A stretch of 64,000 nucleotides of DNA from BOG-908 sp964242115 (GCA_964242115.1 CAXSZX010000009.1:113771-177770); one strand, 5' to 3'; positions 42,221 to 53,637 are shown, counted from the stretch's first letter. Numbers and translations are program-made. The notes: a model not told the origin generated them from the sequence alone.

Positions 42221-43066
42221 TGCTTGCTGGTTTCCGCCTGCGGCGACCTGCCACGTCCCTTCGCCGGCAATCCCGGCCGCGCTGCGCTGCAACTTTCCGC
42301 ACCGCCGCCGCCCAAGCTGGTGGTGCCGGCGCCGCAGGAGGGCCTGCTGCCGGAGAAGGACGCGGCCGTGTGGGCGCACCAGGTGACGGACGCGCTGGTG
42401 GCCGAGGAGGTGCCGGCTTTTGCCGAGCCGGGCCGGCCGGGCGAATGGGTGCTGCGCCTTTCGGCCAGCGTGCAGGGGCAGAGCGTGGTGCCGCGTTACG
42501 AACTGATCGACCCGAAGGGTGGCAACCGGGGAGATGTGACGGGGCACCCGGTGGCGGAGGCGGCTTGGGCGCAGGCGAACCCGGCCTCGTTGCAGCAGGC
42601 GGCGAGCGAGGCGGCGCCGCAGGTGTTGGCGATGCTGCGGTCGGTGGATGCGACGATCAAGCAGAGCGATCCGAACAGCTTGTACAACCGGCCGGCGCGA
42701 ATTTTCTTCAGCGGCGTGACTGGGGCGCCCGGGGACGGCAACACGTCGCTAGCGCGCGGGATGCGCAAGAAGATACCTGATACGGGCGACCAACTGGTGG
42801 ACCGGGCGGCGGCGGCGGATTTTCTGCTGCGGGGGACGGTAAAGGTAACGGACGAGCCGGACGGGCAGCAGCAGGTGGAGATACATTGGCTGGTCAGCGA
42901 TGCGTCGGGGAAGCTGGCGGGCGACGTGGCGCAGGGGCACGACGTGCCGAAGGGGACGCTGGACCGGTTCTGGGGGGACATTGCGGGCGTGGTGACGGAC
43001 GAGGCGGCTGGGGGGGTGCACGAGGTGATTACGAATTTTTCTGGGCGGAAGAAGAAGGCGGTTTAG
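42209..43066 (+). CDS. Lipoprotein of unknown function
   Basis: A 285-aa protein with a lipobox: MLAFCLLVSACGDLP, with Cys as the future lipidated residue. The mature domain contains DAAVWAHQVTDALVAEEVPA, GEWVLRLSASV, FFSGVTGAPGDGNTSLARGM, DFLLRGTVKV and EIHWLVSDASGKLAGDV, resembling hypothetical lipoproteins found beside pgeF. No start codon other than a TTG at 42209 gives a sensible signal peptide. This TTG and the codons just before it (Ser-Lys-Lys-Asn) are repeat sequence, so the repeat appears to have replaced the native start region. Confidence 0.8.
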   Translation: MLAFCLLVSACGDLPRPFAGNPGRAALQLSAPPPPKLVVPAPQEGLLPEKDAAVWAHQVTDALVAEEVPAFAEPGRPGEWVLRLSASVQGQSVVPRYELIDPKGGNRGDVTGHPVAEAAWAQANPASLQQAASEAAPQVLAMLRSVDATIKQSDPNSLYNRPARIFFSGVTGAPGDGNTSLARGMRKKIPDTGDQLVDRAAAADFLLRGTVKVTDEPDGQQQVEIHWLVSDASGKLAGDVAQGHDVPKGTLDRFWGDIAGVVTDEAAGGVHEVITNFSGRKKKAV

Positions 43067-43103
43067 GAAAACGCCTTTGCGAGCGCGCGACGTCGGCACG
43101 GAA

Positions 43104-43363
43104 CGCAAGCAAGCAGTTCTTTTTTGAAAAAAAGAACCAAAAAAATTTTGCTTTCTGGTCTCGTCGTTTGGAGCGTGGTGTTTGAGCGGTTCAAGCCATC
43201 ACCAGTGGCAGACGAGGTAAACAGTTTTTTATAGGGCCTGTGGAGGATTGGAGATTTTAAGGACCACGTGCACCGTTTGAAGTGCACGCTGCCGAAGAAA
43301 CCGCGACAGCGGAGTCAAAGTTTTTTGCTTCTTTTTCCTGTAGAAGAAGGCCTTTGCTTGCTT
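43104..43363 (+). repeat. Family A repeat split by about 110 bp
   Basis: The left half (class 1 arm and GAGCGTGGTGTTTGAGCGG) ends near 43182. The right half (ACCGCGACAGCGG and class 2 arm) begins near 43296. Between lies unrelated sequence with GTGCACCGTTTGAAGTGCAC near 43268. Confidence 0.85.
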
Positions 43364-43393
43364 CGCACCGGTCAACCTCCAGGCCTGTCGATA

Positions 43394-44527
43394 CTACTTC
43401 AACGCCCGCTCCAACCGCCCAAGCGCCCGCTCCAGAACCATCGGCGACTGCGCGAAGCACAGCCGCAAATGCCCTTCGCCGCCGGCGCCGAACGCGCAGC
43501 CGGGAGCAAGGGCGACACCGTGTTCGTGCACCAGGCGCATTGCAAGGTTCAGGCTGTCGGCCAGGCCGTCCACGCCGATGAAGGCGTAGAACGCGCCGGG
43601 CGGGGGTGCCCAGCGTATGCGGTTCAGGCTTTGCAAAGCGTAGGCCGTCATGCTGCGGCCCGCGGCGCAGTAGGCGCGGAAGTTTGCGACGAACGCTTCG
43701 TCCGCAAGGGCAGCCAAAGCGGCGGCCTGCACGAAGGCGGCGACGCCGGAGTGGGTGATCTCGACCAGCTCGGAAAAGCTGTCGCGCTTGCCGCCCGGCA
43801 CGATCAGCCAGCCGATGCGGAAGCCGGTCATCGCCCAGGCTTTCGAGAAACTGCCAACCACCAGCACGCGGTCTTCCGGCGTGCAGATGTCGAGGATGGA
43901 AGCGGCGCGTTCGCCGTCATAGACGAGGCGGTTGTAGACCTCGTCGGAGATCAGCCAGGTGTTGGTGGTGCGGCAGATGTCGAGGATGGCGCGGATTTCG
44001 GCGGCGGTGGCGGTCCAGCCGGTTGGGTTGCCGGGGCTGTTCACCCATAGTGCGCGGGCGCCGACCAGGCGTGTGGCCAGGCGGTCGAGGTCGAGGGTGA
44101 ATCCGCCGTCTTGCGTGTTGGTGAGCGGGAACTCTTCGACCTCGGCGCCGCGCATGCGGCCGGCGTTGGCCGAGTTGGGCCAGGCGGGGGTGAGGTGCAG
44201 CAGCCTGTCGCCGGGCTTGAGCAGGGCGGCCATCGCAACGTTCACCGCGGCCATGCCGGAGCCGGTGATTTGCACGCGCGGCTCTTCGATCGGGAGCGCG
44301 TGTTGTGTGCTGAGGTGGGCGGAGAGCGCGTGGCGCAGAGCGGGCAAGCCGCGCACGTCGGCGTAGCGGGTTTGCCCGGCGTCCATGGCCGCGGCGAGAG
44401 CGCGGTGTGCGGATTCGGGCGCGGCGACGTCGCTTTCGCCGAAGCAGAGGAAGGCGGTGTCCGGGCGGGCGAAGGCGGCGCGGGAAACGGTGATGATGTG
44501 GGAGCCGGTGGCGGCTGCTATGTCCAT
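43394..44527 (-). CDS. PLP-dependent class I/II aminotransferase
   Basis: A 377-aa fold-type I aminotransferase. Landmarks: LCFGESDVAAPE, DAGQTRYADVRGLPALRHAL, VQITGSGMAAVNVAM, WVNSPGNPTGW, TWLISDEVYNRLVY, and the PLP Lys in SFSKAWAMTGFRIGW followed by APPPGAFYAFI. It probably acts on aspartate, aromatic or branched amino acids; specificity is not readable. ATG 44527 chosen because the upstream frame lies in a repeat. Convergent with the lipoprotein gene. Confidence 0.92.
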   Translation of the reverse strand: MDIAAATGSHIITVSRAAFARPDTAFLCFGESDVAAPESAHRALAAAMDAGQTRYADVRGLPALRHALSAHLSTQHALPIEEPRVQITGSGMAAVNVAMAALLKPGDRLLHLTPAWPNSANAGRMRGAEVEEFPLTNTQDGGFTLDLDRLATRLVGARALWVNSPGNPTGWTATAAEIRAILDICRTTNTWLISDEVYNRLVYDGERAASILDICTPEDRVLVVGSFSKAWAMTGFRIGWLIVPGGKRDSFSELVEITHSGVAAFVQAAALAALADEAFVANFRAYCAAGRSMTAYALQSLNRIRWAPPPGAFYAFIGVDGLADSLNLAMRLVHEHGVALAPGCAFGAGGEGHLRLCFAQSPMVLERALGRLERALK

Positions 44528-44540
44528 GGGGCACCAGAAA

Positions 44541-44663
44541 GGAAGCGCTTCTTGGAGAAAAAGAAGCAAAAAGCTTTTATCACGGCTGTCGCGGAGTCTC
44601 CTCAGACGCGCGCCCAAGAGACAAAAGTTTTTTGCTTCTTTTTTTCAAAAAAGAAGCGCTTGC
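44541..44663 (-). repeat. Family A repeat, exceptional arm pairing
   Basis: Left class 2 arm shortened (GCTTCTTGGAG...AGAAGC), core CGGCTGTCGCGG. The right arm has a class 1-like apex but class 2 stem ends (GCTTCT...AGAAGC). It abuts the ankyrin gene stop (TAA, reverse strand). Confidence 0.9.
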
Positions 44664-45314
44664 TTACTTTCTTTCGATTTGCTCTGCAAACGCGCTGTAT
44701 CCCGCGTCGACCGCAATCATCGCCGCATCCCGCCCATCGTCGGCTTTCACGTGCGGGTCCGCACCGCGCTCCAGCAGCAGCTCGGCGAGGGCGATGTTCC
44801 CGCGTAATGCGGCCGCGTGCAGCGCGGTGAAGTTGCTTTGCTGCAGCGCGTTGGGATCGGCGCCGGCGTCCAGCAGCATCCGGCAGATTTCCACGCTGCC
44901 CTGTGTGGCCGCGCTGTGCAGCGGGCGTAGCAGCGAGCCGTTGGTGGCAACTGCGTTGCAGTCGGCATTGGCGGCGAGCAGCAGGCGTGCCGCGTCCGCA
45001 TGGCCGAAGAAGCAGGCGAGGTGCAGCGGCGTGAAGCCGTCGGCCGCGTGTGCGGTGGCGGCGGCAGGTGCGTCGCGCAGGTTGCGCTCGAGTGCGGCGG
45101 TGCTGCCGAGTGCGGCCGCTTCGAACACGTTGATGTAGTCGCGCCGCGTGGCGATCGCTTCGGCCAATGCGGTCTGGCGGTGGTACAGCGCGAGCATCAG
45201 CGCGCTCGGTTCGTCCTCTTGCGCGCAGAGTGTTGGGTGGTGTTCGAGCAGACGCAGCGCTTCGGCGGGCGCGGTGCCGATTGCGTTGAGCAGCGCGGCA
45301 TGGGCGTTGGTCAT
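44664..45314 (-). CDS. Ankyrin-repeat protein
   Basis: A 216-aa protein with about four ankyrin repeats: DGFTPLHLACFFGHADAARL, NGSLLRPLHSAATQGSVEIC, NFTALHAAALRGNIALAELL and DGRDAAMIAVDAGY. No signal peptide, so probably a cytoplasmic protein-binding module. Its start codon overlaps the stop of the upstream ester hydrolase gene (ATGA), so translation is coupled. The stop codon is the edge of a repeat. Partner unknown. Confidence 0.93.
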   Translation of the reverse strand: MTNAHAALLNAIGTAPAEALRLLEHHPTLCAQEDEPSALMLALYHRQTALAEAIATRRDYINVFEAAALGSTAALERNLRDAPAAATAHAADGFTPLHLACFFGHADAARLLLAANADCNAVATNGSLLRPLHSAATQGSVEICRMLLDAGADPNALQQSNFTALHAAALRGNIALAELLLERGADPHVKADDGRDAAMIAVDAGYSAFAEQIERK

Positions 45315-47221
45315 TGTTTCACCACGGGCAGGTCCACCACGCTGTCGGCGAACAGCTTGATCGTTTCAGGCTGGTAGTCGGCAGTTTTGGCGAAGAAGAT
45401 GTTGTCCACGTAGGTTTGCGGGTTGCGGTCGTAGAGCGGGAACCAGGTGGATTGCACCTGCACCATGATGCGGTGGCCGGGCAGGAACACGTGGTTCGCG
45501 TTAGGCAGCGGGAAGACGTAGTTCTGCTTTTGGTTGGCCGGCACTGCTTCCGGCTTGTCGTAGGCGTGGCGGAAGCGGCCGCGCAGGATGTCGGCCGACA
45601 CCATGAGCTGGTAGCCGCCGAGTTCGTGTTGCTGTGCGACCTGGTCGGGGAAGACGTCGATCACCTTGACCACGAAGTCCACGTCGGTGCCGGTGATGCT
45701 GGCGTCGAGATGGGCCACTGGCGTGCCGGCGATCTTCACCGGTGCGGTTAGCCTGTCGGTGGTGAAGGTGAGCACGTCGGGCCGTGTGGAAGCCTCGCGC
45801 TGGTCGCTGGAGAGCCAGTCCTTCCAGCTGGGCGCTTCACCTTCTTCGAGCAGGTGGATCGGGCGCTGGATGAACGGCACCGGCCTCGCCGGGTCCGAGA
45901 CGTAGGTGGTGGCTGCGTCTGCGGCACCCGTGCCTGCGTCGGGCGAGAGCTTAGCACCCGGCAGCAGGTGCATCGGCACGGCGCCGATCGGGCAGTTGGC
46001 CTCGCAGCCCTGCGGCCAGGATGCCAGGCGCAGCCAGCGGTTGGTGCCGCTTTCGAACGCGTTGACGTGTGCCACGTCCATCGGCGGCGCGTCGTCCTTC
46101 AAGTAGTGGTCGAGAAACGGGCGTAGGATGTGCTCGCGGAAGTAGAGTCCGCTGTCGCTGCCGAGGCGGATGGTGCCGAGCGTGTCCTGGGCGGAGATTT
46201 CCTGGCCGTGGTGCCACGGGCCCATTACCAGGTATAGTTTGTCGTCACCGGGGTTCTTCGCGCGCAGCGCCTGGTAGACGGCGGGTGCGCCGTAGATGTC
46301 CTCCTGGTCCCACAGGCTGTGCACCAGCATGGTCGGCACGGCGAGCGGCTCGCGCGCCAGCACCTTGTCCATCGCCTGCTGCTGCCAGAAGGAATCGTAA
46401 GCCGTGTGCTGCGTCAGCTTGCGGTAGAAACCGACCTGGTCCTCGCCGTGGCTGGCCGCCATCGCACCGGCCGAGTCGAGCTCGAGGAACGCGTCGTAGT
46501 CGTCGTAGTGGTCGGTCCACCACTTCGCATTGTTGTCGCGGGTGGCTTCCTGTTCGTAGACGTAGTTGAGGCTGCCGAGCTGGCGAAAGGCGCCGCGGTG
46601 GAACCAGTCGTCACCCATCCAGCCGTCCACCATCGGGTTCATCGGGACGGCGACCTTCAGCGCCGGGTGCGGGTGCACCATGCTCATCAGGGTCGTAAAA
46701 CCGTCGTAGGATATGCCGATTGTGCCGATGCGGCCGTTGCTCTCGGGCACGTTGTGCACCAGCCACTCGATCGTGTCGTAGGTGTCGGTGCTGTGGTCGG
46801 TCTTGGTGTCGTTGAGCGGGCCGATCAGCGGCCGGTTCATCACGTAGTCGCCCTCGGATTTGTACTTGCCGCGCACGTCCTGCACCACGCGGATGTAGCC
46901 GGCCGCCACGATCACGTCGTCGGCGTTGTCGTAGCCGTCGAGGGCGGCCACCAGGTGCGCGCCGTCGTCGTAGCTGGTGAGCTCGGTGGCGTTGTACGGC
47001 GTGCGGGTCAGCAGCATCGGCGCGCGGTGGGCGCCACGGGGGACCAGGATGACGGTGTGCAGGTGAACGCCGTCGCGCATGGGGATCATAACGTCGCGCC
47101 TGTCGAAGTCGAAGCCCTTGGTGACTTCCTTGAAGTGCGCCGGCGTCTCGCTTTGCAAGGTTTGTGCGTGGGCGGTGCACGTGAGCGAGGCTGCAAGGAC
47201 GGCGATCAGGAGTGTCTTCAT
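45311..47221 (-). CDS. CocE/NonD-family hydrolase, alpha-amino-acid ester hydrolase type
   Basis: A 636-aa exported serine hydrolase. The signal peptide (MKTLLIAVLAASLTCTAHAQ) is cleaved near residue 19. The alpha/beta-hydrolase domain has DVMIPMRDGVHLHTV, the nucleophile Ser171 in GISYDGFTTL, PMVDGWMGDDWFHRGAF, Asp in LWDQEDIYGA and His in GPWHHGQEIS. A C-terminal jelly-roll domain follows, with FPLPNANHVFLPGHRIMVQV. These segments match the enzymes of Acetobacter and Xanthomonas that hydrolyse or form beta-lactam side-chain amides, of the X-Pro dipeptidyl-peptidase class. Probably periplasmic. Coupled to the ankyrin gene. Confidence 0.93.
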   Translation of the reverse strand: MKTLLIAVLAASLTCTAHAQTLQSETPAHFKEVTKGFDFDRRDVMIPMRDGVHLHTVILVPRGAHRAPMLLTRTPYNATELTSYDDGAHLVAALDGYDNADDVIVAAGYIRVVQDVRGKYKSEGDYVMNRPLIGPLNDTKTDHSTDTYDTIEWLVHNVPESNGRIGTIGISYDGFTTLMSMVHPHPALKVAVPMNPMVDGWMGDDWFHRGAFRQLGSLNYVYEQEATRDNNAKWWTDHYDDYDAFLELDSAGAMAASHGEDQVGFYRKLTQHTAYDSFWQQQAMDKVLAREPLAVPTMLVHSLWDQEDIYGAPAVYQALRAKNPGDDKLYLVMGPWHHGQEISAQDTLGTIRLGSDSGLYFREHILRPFLDHYLKDDAPPMDVAHVNAFESGTNRWLRLASWPQGCEANCPIGAVPMHLLPGAKLSPDAGTGAADAATTYVSDPARPVPFIQRPIHLLEEGEAPSWKDWLSSDQREASTRPDVLTFTTDRLTAPVKIAGTPVAHLDASITGTDVDFVVKVIDVFPDQVAQQHELGGYQLMVSADILRGRFRHAYDKPEAVPANQKQNYVFPLPNANHVFLPGHRIMVQVQSTWFPLYDRNPQTYVDNIFFAKTADYQPETIKLFADSVVDLPVVKQ

Positions 47222-47277
47222 TGGGGCGGTTCCATGTTCGCGTTCATGAAAAACTTGTTGGATGGTGATCCGGGGTG

Positions 47278-47392
47278 AAGCAAGGCAAGCAGTTCTTTTT
47301 TGAAAAAAAGAACCAAAAAACTTCTGTTTCTCGTGGAGGTGCGTGGCTGAGGCGTGTCGTTTTAATCGTCCGCGACAACGAGAGCAGACGCG
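47278..47392 (+). repeat. Family A repeat lacking its right arm
   Basis: Class 1 arm, long-subtype core (GCTGAGGCGTGTCGTTTTAA, then GTCCGCGACAACG). It stops before the expected class 2 hairpin. Confidence 0.85.
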
Positions 47393-47507
47393 TGGCGTCT
47401 CGATCTGCAGATTTTGCGCGGGGGAGGAGCGCACGACTGACGTTGCGGGAGATTGGACAAATGCGTTCTCATCGCTCGCCTTCTGCAGCGCCCGTTAAGA
47501 CTGGCTA

Positions 47508-47660
47508 AAGCAAGGCAAGCAGTTCTTTTTTGAAAAAAAGAACCAAAAAACTTTTGTCTCTCGAAGGCCCACCAAGCTGGAACGTGTCGTTTCAGCCGTC
47601 TGCGACAGCGAGAACAAAGCGTTTTGCTTCTTTTTCTCGAAAAAGAAGCGCTTGCTTGCT
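47508..47660 (+). repeat. Family A repeat, long subtype
   Basis: Second copy in the same 560-bp gap, same orientation. Class 1 arm, core GGAACGTGTCGTTTCAGCC then TCTGCGACAGCG, class 2 arm with CTCG apex, end GCTTGCTTGCTGCC. Confidence 0.95.
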
Positions 47661-47762
47661 GCCGTTGCCAAAAGCCGGCCTGGTGGATCAGCTGGCGCGG
47701 TGTCGGAGCGTCGTGCGAGTAGCACGCTGTCGCATGACATAACCGCGCCAGATGGCCGCCAG

Positions 47763-47780
47763 GGCGGCTCTTCAGCCGCC
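47763..47780 (-). terminator. Possible hairpin downstream of the gene at 47783-48475
   Basis: GGCGGCT and AGCCGCC form a perfect 7-bp GC stem with a 4-base loop immediately after the stop codon of the minus-strand gene. No T-run follows, so termination is uncertain. Confidence 0.4.
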
Positions 47781-47782
47781 AG

Positions 47783-48475
47783 TCACATCGGTGGCTTCAC
47801 GCCGCCCTCGCCCACCATCACCCGCAGCGCGCTCGGTGTGCCGCCCGACGGGTCGGCGAGGACGAACGCCGCCGCACCCACCTTCAGCACGCTCTTGTCG
47901 GCCGGCTGCAGCGCCACGACGGGGATGCCTGCCGGGACAACGATGCTTTTCTGCCCGCCCTTGTAGGACACCGTCAGGTGCAGCGCGCCGCCCTTGGACG
48001 TTGCCGCGTCGATGTTGCCGTTCGTCATGCTGGTGGCCACGCGCGGGCCGCCGGCGGAAACGGTGCCGTTGGTCATCGAGGTTGAAACGGCGGACCCGCC
48101 GCTGGGGTCGGGCAGCTTGTCCCAGTCGTAGTGGCCTTCGCCGGCGCCGCGCATCTCCGGCGGGAACACCACCACTTCGACCGAGGTGAGGTGGCTGCCG
48201 GTGCCTTTGGTGGCAGTGCCGATGAAGCTGCCGGGCTTGATGGCGCTGGCGTCCGCGGCGACCACGCCGGCGTAGCCGGTTGTGGGGCTCAGCGCGATTT
48301 TCTCACTGGTGCCGTCCTGGGTTTGCAGCGTGACGCTGCTTGCGTCCACCTTGGCGATGGTGCCGCGCAGCCGGACGGGTGGCGTGGCGGCCTGGGCGGA
48401 GGCGGCTAGGAGGACGGCTAGGGCGACGAGGGGGGCGGCGACGAGAGGGGCGGCAACGAGAGGGGCGCGGGGCAT
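47783..48475 (-). CDS. Exported protein of unknown function
   Basis: A 230-aa protein with an unusual signal peptide built of repeats of APLVA (MPRAPLVAAPLVAAPLVALA) and cleavage after AQA. The mature part begins with a small beta-barrel-like segment (LRGTIAKVDASSVTLQTQDG) of the kind seen in proteins with DUF5666-like domains, then SFIGTATKG, VVVFPPEMRGAGEGHYDW and two STSMTNG segments. Probably periplasmic or secreted. ATG 48475. Divergent from the histidine kinase gene. Function not recognised. Confidence 0.75.
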   Translation of the reverse strand: MPRAPLVAAPLVAAPLVALAVLLAASAQAATPPVRLRGTIAKVDASSVTLQTQDGTSEKIALSPTTGYAGVVAADASAIKPGSFIGTATKGTGSHLTSVEVVVFPPEMRGAGEGHYDWDKLPDPSGGSAVSTSMTNGTVSAGGPRVATSMTNGNIDAATSKGGALHLTVSYKGGQKSIVVPAGIPVVALQPADKSVLKVGAAAFVLADPSGGTPSALRVMVGEGGVKPPM

Positions 48476-48492
48476 GAGACACCTCGAAAGGA

Positions 48493-48560
48493 AGGAAGCG
48501 GTTCTTTTTTGAAGAAGCACCAGAAAACTTTTGCTCCCTGGGGCGGGCTGCTGCAACACG
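48493..48560 (+). repeat. Family A repeat, left part only
   Basis: Decayed class 1 arm (GGTTCT...AAGCACC), then AAAACTTTTGCTCCCTGGGG. The remaining core and right arm are missing. Lies between divergent genes. Confidence 0.75.
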
Positions 48561-48618
48561 GCACGCCGCGGCTGGAGGCGGAAACGAGGGGGGGCGGCGC
48601 GGCGTTCGGGTCTTGGAC

Positions 48619-51561
<2,943 letters not shown>

Positions 51562-51565
51562 TCCG

Positions 51566-51937
51566 ATGCGATTGCTACTCGTGGAAGATCATGAAGAGAT
51601 TTGGGACTTCCTCTCCCGGCGGCTGCAGAGGCGTGGCTACGAGGTGAGTGTCGCCACCGACGGCCAAGCGGGCGTGGACCAAGCGCGCGCGCTGCAACCC
51701 GGGGTGATGCTGCTGGACATGAACTTGCCGGTCATGGACGGCTGGTCGGTGGCTAGGCTGCTGAAGGCCGATCCGGCGACGGCGCACATCGCCATCATCG
51801 CGCTGACGGCGCATGCGATGTCCGGAGACAGGGAAAAGGCGCTTGCCGCAGGGTGCGACGACTACCACCCGAAGCCGATCGATTTCTCGGCGTTGCTGAC
51901 GCAGATCGAGGCTCTGGCGCAGCACGTTGGTGAGTAG
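51566..51937 (+). CDS. Single-domain response regulator
   Basis: A 123-aa receiver domain without output domain. Acidic pocket in LLLVEDHEE, phospho-accepting Asp in VMLLDMNLPVMDGWS, Thr in IIALTAHAM and Lys in DDYHPKPIDF. The form resembles DivK-like and CheY-like phosphotransfer proteins. ATG 51566 is five bases after the hybrid kinase stop, so it is co-translated and is likely its partner. The stop TAG is followed at once by a repeat. Confidence 0.95.
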   Translation: MRLLLVEDHEEIWDFLSRRLQRRGYEVSVATDGQAGVDQARALQPGVMLLDMNLPVMDGWSVARLLKADPATAHIAIIALTAHAMSGDREKALAAGCDDYHPKPIDFSALLTQIEALAQHVGE

Positions 51938-52076
51938 CAAGCAAGGCAAGCAGTTCTTTTTTGGAAAGAGGAACCAAAAAACTTTTGACTCCGCTGTCGC
52001 GCGCTCGCGAGAGAGCGCGCGACAGCGCAAGCAAAAGCTTTTAGCTTCTTTTTCTCGAAAAAGCAGGCCTTGCCTC
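51938..52076 (+). repeat. Family A repeat with strong symmetrical core
   Basis: Class 1 arm with changes (GGAAAGAGG), core GCTGTCGCGCGCTCGCGAGA and inverse GAGCGCGCGACAGC. Right arm is a class 2/3 hybrid (GCTTCT...AGCAGG). It ends about 9 bases before the next gene. Confidence 0.95.
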
Positions 52077-52084
52077 CTTTGGTG

Positions 52085-53368
52085 ATGACGAACGCAACGG
52101 ACGCATTGCTAGCCTTTGCAGCCGCCCAGCACCCCGGGGCCCCCCCGGCCAAGCGGGGCGAGATGTTCGACGGCGCCGACGTGTCCGGCCGCGCACTCCG
52201 TCTGGCTGGCGTGACGCTGGCCAAGGTGAGCCTGCGCCACGCGAACCTGTCCGGCGCGGACCTGGCGCAAGCCGACCTGACCGACGCTTCGTGCGGCGGC
52301 GGCATTTTCGATCGTGCCAAGCTGGAGCAGGCAGTGTTCCGGAACGCCGACCTCGCCGGCGCCAGCCTGTGCGGCGCGGATGCGGGCCAGGCGTGCTTTG
52401 CCGGCGCGTTGCTGGAGGATGCGTCGCTGGCCGGAGCGCGCCTGCGTTTCGTCGATTTCACCGGCGCGGTGATGGACGGGGCGGACGTGGCCGGCGCCGA
52501 TCTGTGGGGCGCGCGGATGGGCGGTGTTGTCGCTCATCGCGCCTGCTTCAAGACGGTGAAGTTCGACGAGGTTCAGCTGTCGGGCGCCGACCTCACCGGC
52601 GCCAACCTGGCCGGCGCCACGCTGCGGCGTGCGAACCTGTCTGGCACGTGCCTGCACGGCGTGGATCTGCGCGACGCGGTGCTGGACGGCGCCGATTTGT
52701 CCGGCGCGGACCTGTCTCAGGCGATCCTGCCGCACGTGGTGCTGACCGGATGCAACCTGCGCCATGCACGCTTCGCCGGCGCGTGGCTGGAGCGCACCCG
52801 CATGCGCGCGCACCAGTTGGGCGGCGCCATCGGCGAGGACAAGGCCGGCGACTACGACGCTGCGATCGAAGGCTACATCGTGCTGGAACAGAACTTCCGC
52901 AGCCTTGGCAACGCGGCCGATGCAAGCTGGGCGTTCCGGCGGCGCAGGCGAATGGGCAAGCGCCTGCACCGTACGCGCGCGTTGGCCGCGTGCCGGTCCG
53001 GCGAACTTGCTATCGGGTTTTACGCGGGCTTGCATTGGCTCAGTGACGTGACCGCGGAGTTGCTGTGCGACTACGGCGAGAGTTTGACGCGCATCCTGCG
53101 TGCGCTGGCATTGGTGCTGCTGGGCTGTGCAGCGCTGTACTGGTGGACCGGCAGCCTGGAGCCGCGTGAGGCGGGGACGCACAGCCATTTCGGCTGGATC
53201 GACTATCTGCTGTTCAGCCTGGATTCGATGACGTCGGTGGGTACCGGCGAGGTTGCGCTCAAGCCGGTTGGCGAGCTGGGGGTGCTGGTTTCGAGCTTGC
53301 AGACGGTGGTTGGAACGGTGCTGCTGGGGCTGTTCGGGTTCGTGTTGGGGGTGCGGATGCGGAACTGA
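52085..53368 (+). CDS. Pentapeptide-repeat protein fused to an ion-channel pore
   Basis: A 427-aa protein with two parts. Residues about 30-245 are pentapeptide repeats (LSGADL, LTGANLAGA, LDGADLSGADL patterns) that fold as a right-handed beta-helix. The rest is a two-helix pore module of the Ion_trans_2 type: helix RALALVLLGCAALYWW, pore loop with SLDSMTSVGTGEV, and helix VVGTVLLGLFGFVLG. The loop TSVGTGE is filter-like, with VGTG in place of the potassium-channel VGYG. Possibly a gated inner-membrane channel; ion and signal unknown. ATG 52085. Confidence 0.9.
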   Translation: MTNATDALLAFAAAQHPGAPPAKRGEMFDGADVSGRALRLAGVTLAKVSLRHANLSGADLAQADLTDASCGGGIFDRAKLEQAVFRNADLAGASLCGADAGQACFAGALLEDASLAGARLRFVDFTGAVMDGADVAGADLWGARMGGVVAHRACFKTVKFDEVQLSGADLTGANLAGATLRRANLSGTCLHGVDLRDAVLDGADLSGADLSQAILPHVVLTGCNLRHARFAGAWLERTRMRAHQLGGAIGEDKAGDYDAAIEGYIVLEQNFRSLGNAADASWAFRRRRRMGKRLHRTRALAACRSGELAIGFYAGLHWLSDVTAELLCDYGESLTRILRALALVLLGCAALYWWTGSLEPREAGTHSHFGWIDYLLFSLDSMTSVGTGEVALKPVGELGVLVSSLQTVVGTVLLGLFGFVLGVRMRN

Positions 53369-53370
53369 AG

Positions 53371-53465
53371 AAAGCAAGGCTCTCTTCGAGAAAAAGAAGC
53401 AAAAAGCTTTTGCAAGCGCTGTCGCGGACGGCTGAAGCGCTACGCGTCAGCTTTTCGTACGCATC
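53371..53465 (-). repeat. Family A repeat, left half, class 2
   Basis: Class 2 arm shortened (CTCTTCGAG...AGAAGC), core GCGCTGTCGCGGACGGCTGA. The right half is lost. Confidence 0.85.
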
Positions 53466-53527
53466 GGGGTGAGGTTCTGGCTTGTGAAGCGAAGTGTTTT
53501 GTTTTTACGGATGGCTGACGGCGACGG

Positions 53528-53637
53528 CCGAAAGCAAGAACTTTGGTTATGCCGTGGCGAAACTCTCCTTCAGCGTGTACCAGAGGAGCAAATGTTTTTT
53601 GGTTCTTTTTTTCAAAAAGGAACTGCTTGCTTGCTTC
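53528..53637 (-). repeat. Family A repeat, decayed left half with class 1 arm
   Basis: GCAAGAACTTTGG and ATGCCGTGGCG align with the class 3 arm end and core of better copies. CTCCTTCAGCGTGTACCAGA and GGAGCAAATGTTTTTTGG lead to a class 1 arm ending GCTTGCTTGCTTCC. A second, separate copy next to the previous fragment. Confidence 0.75.
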
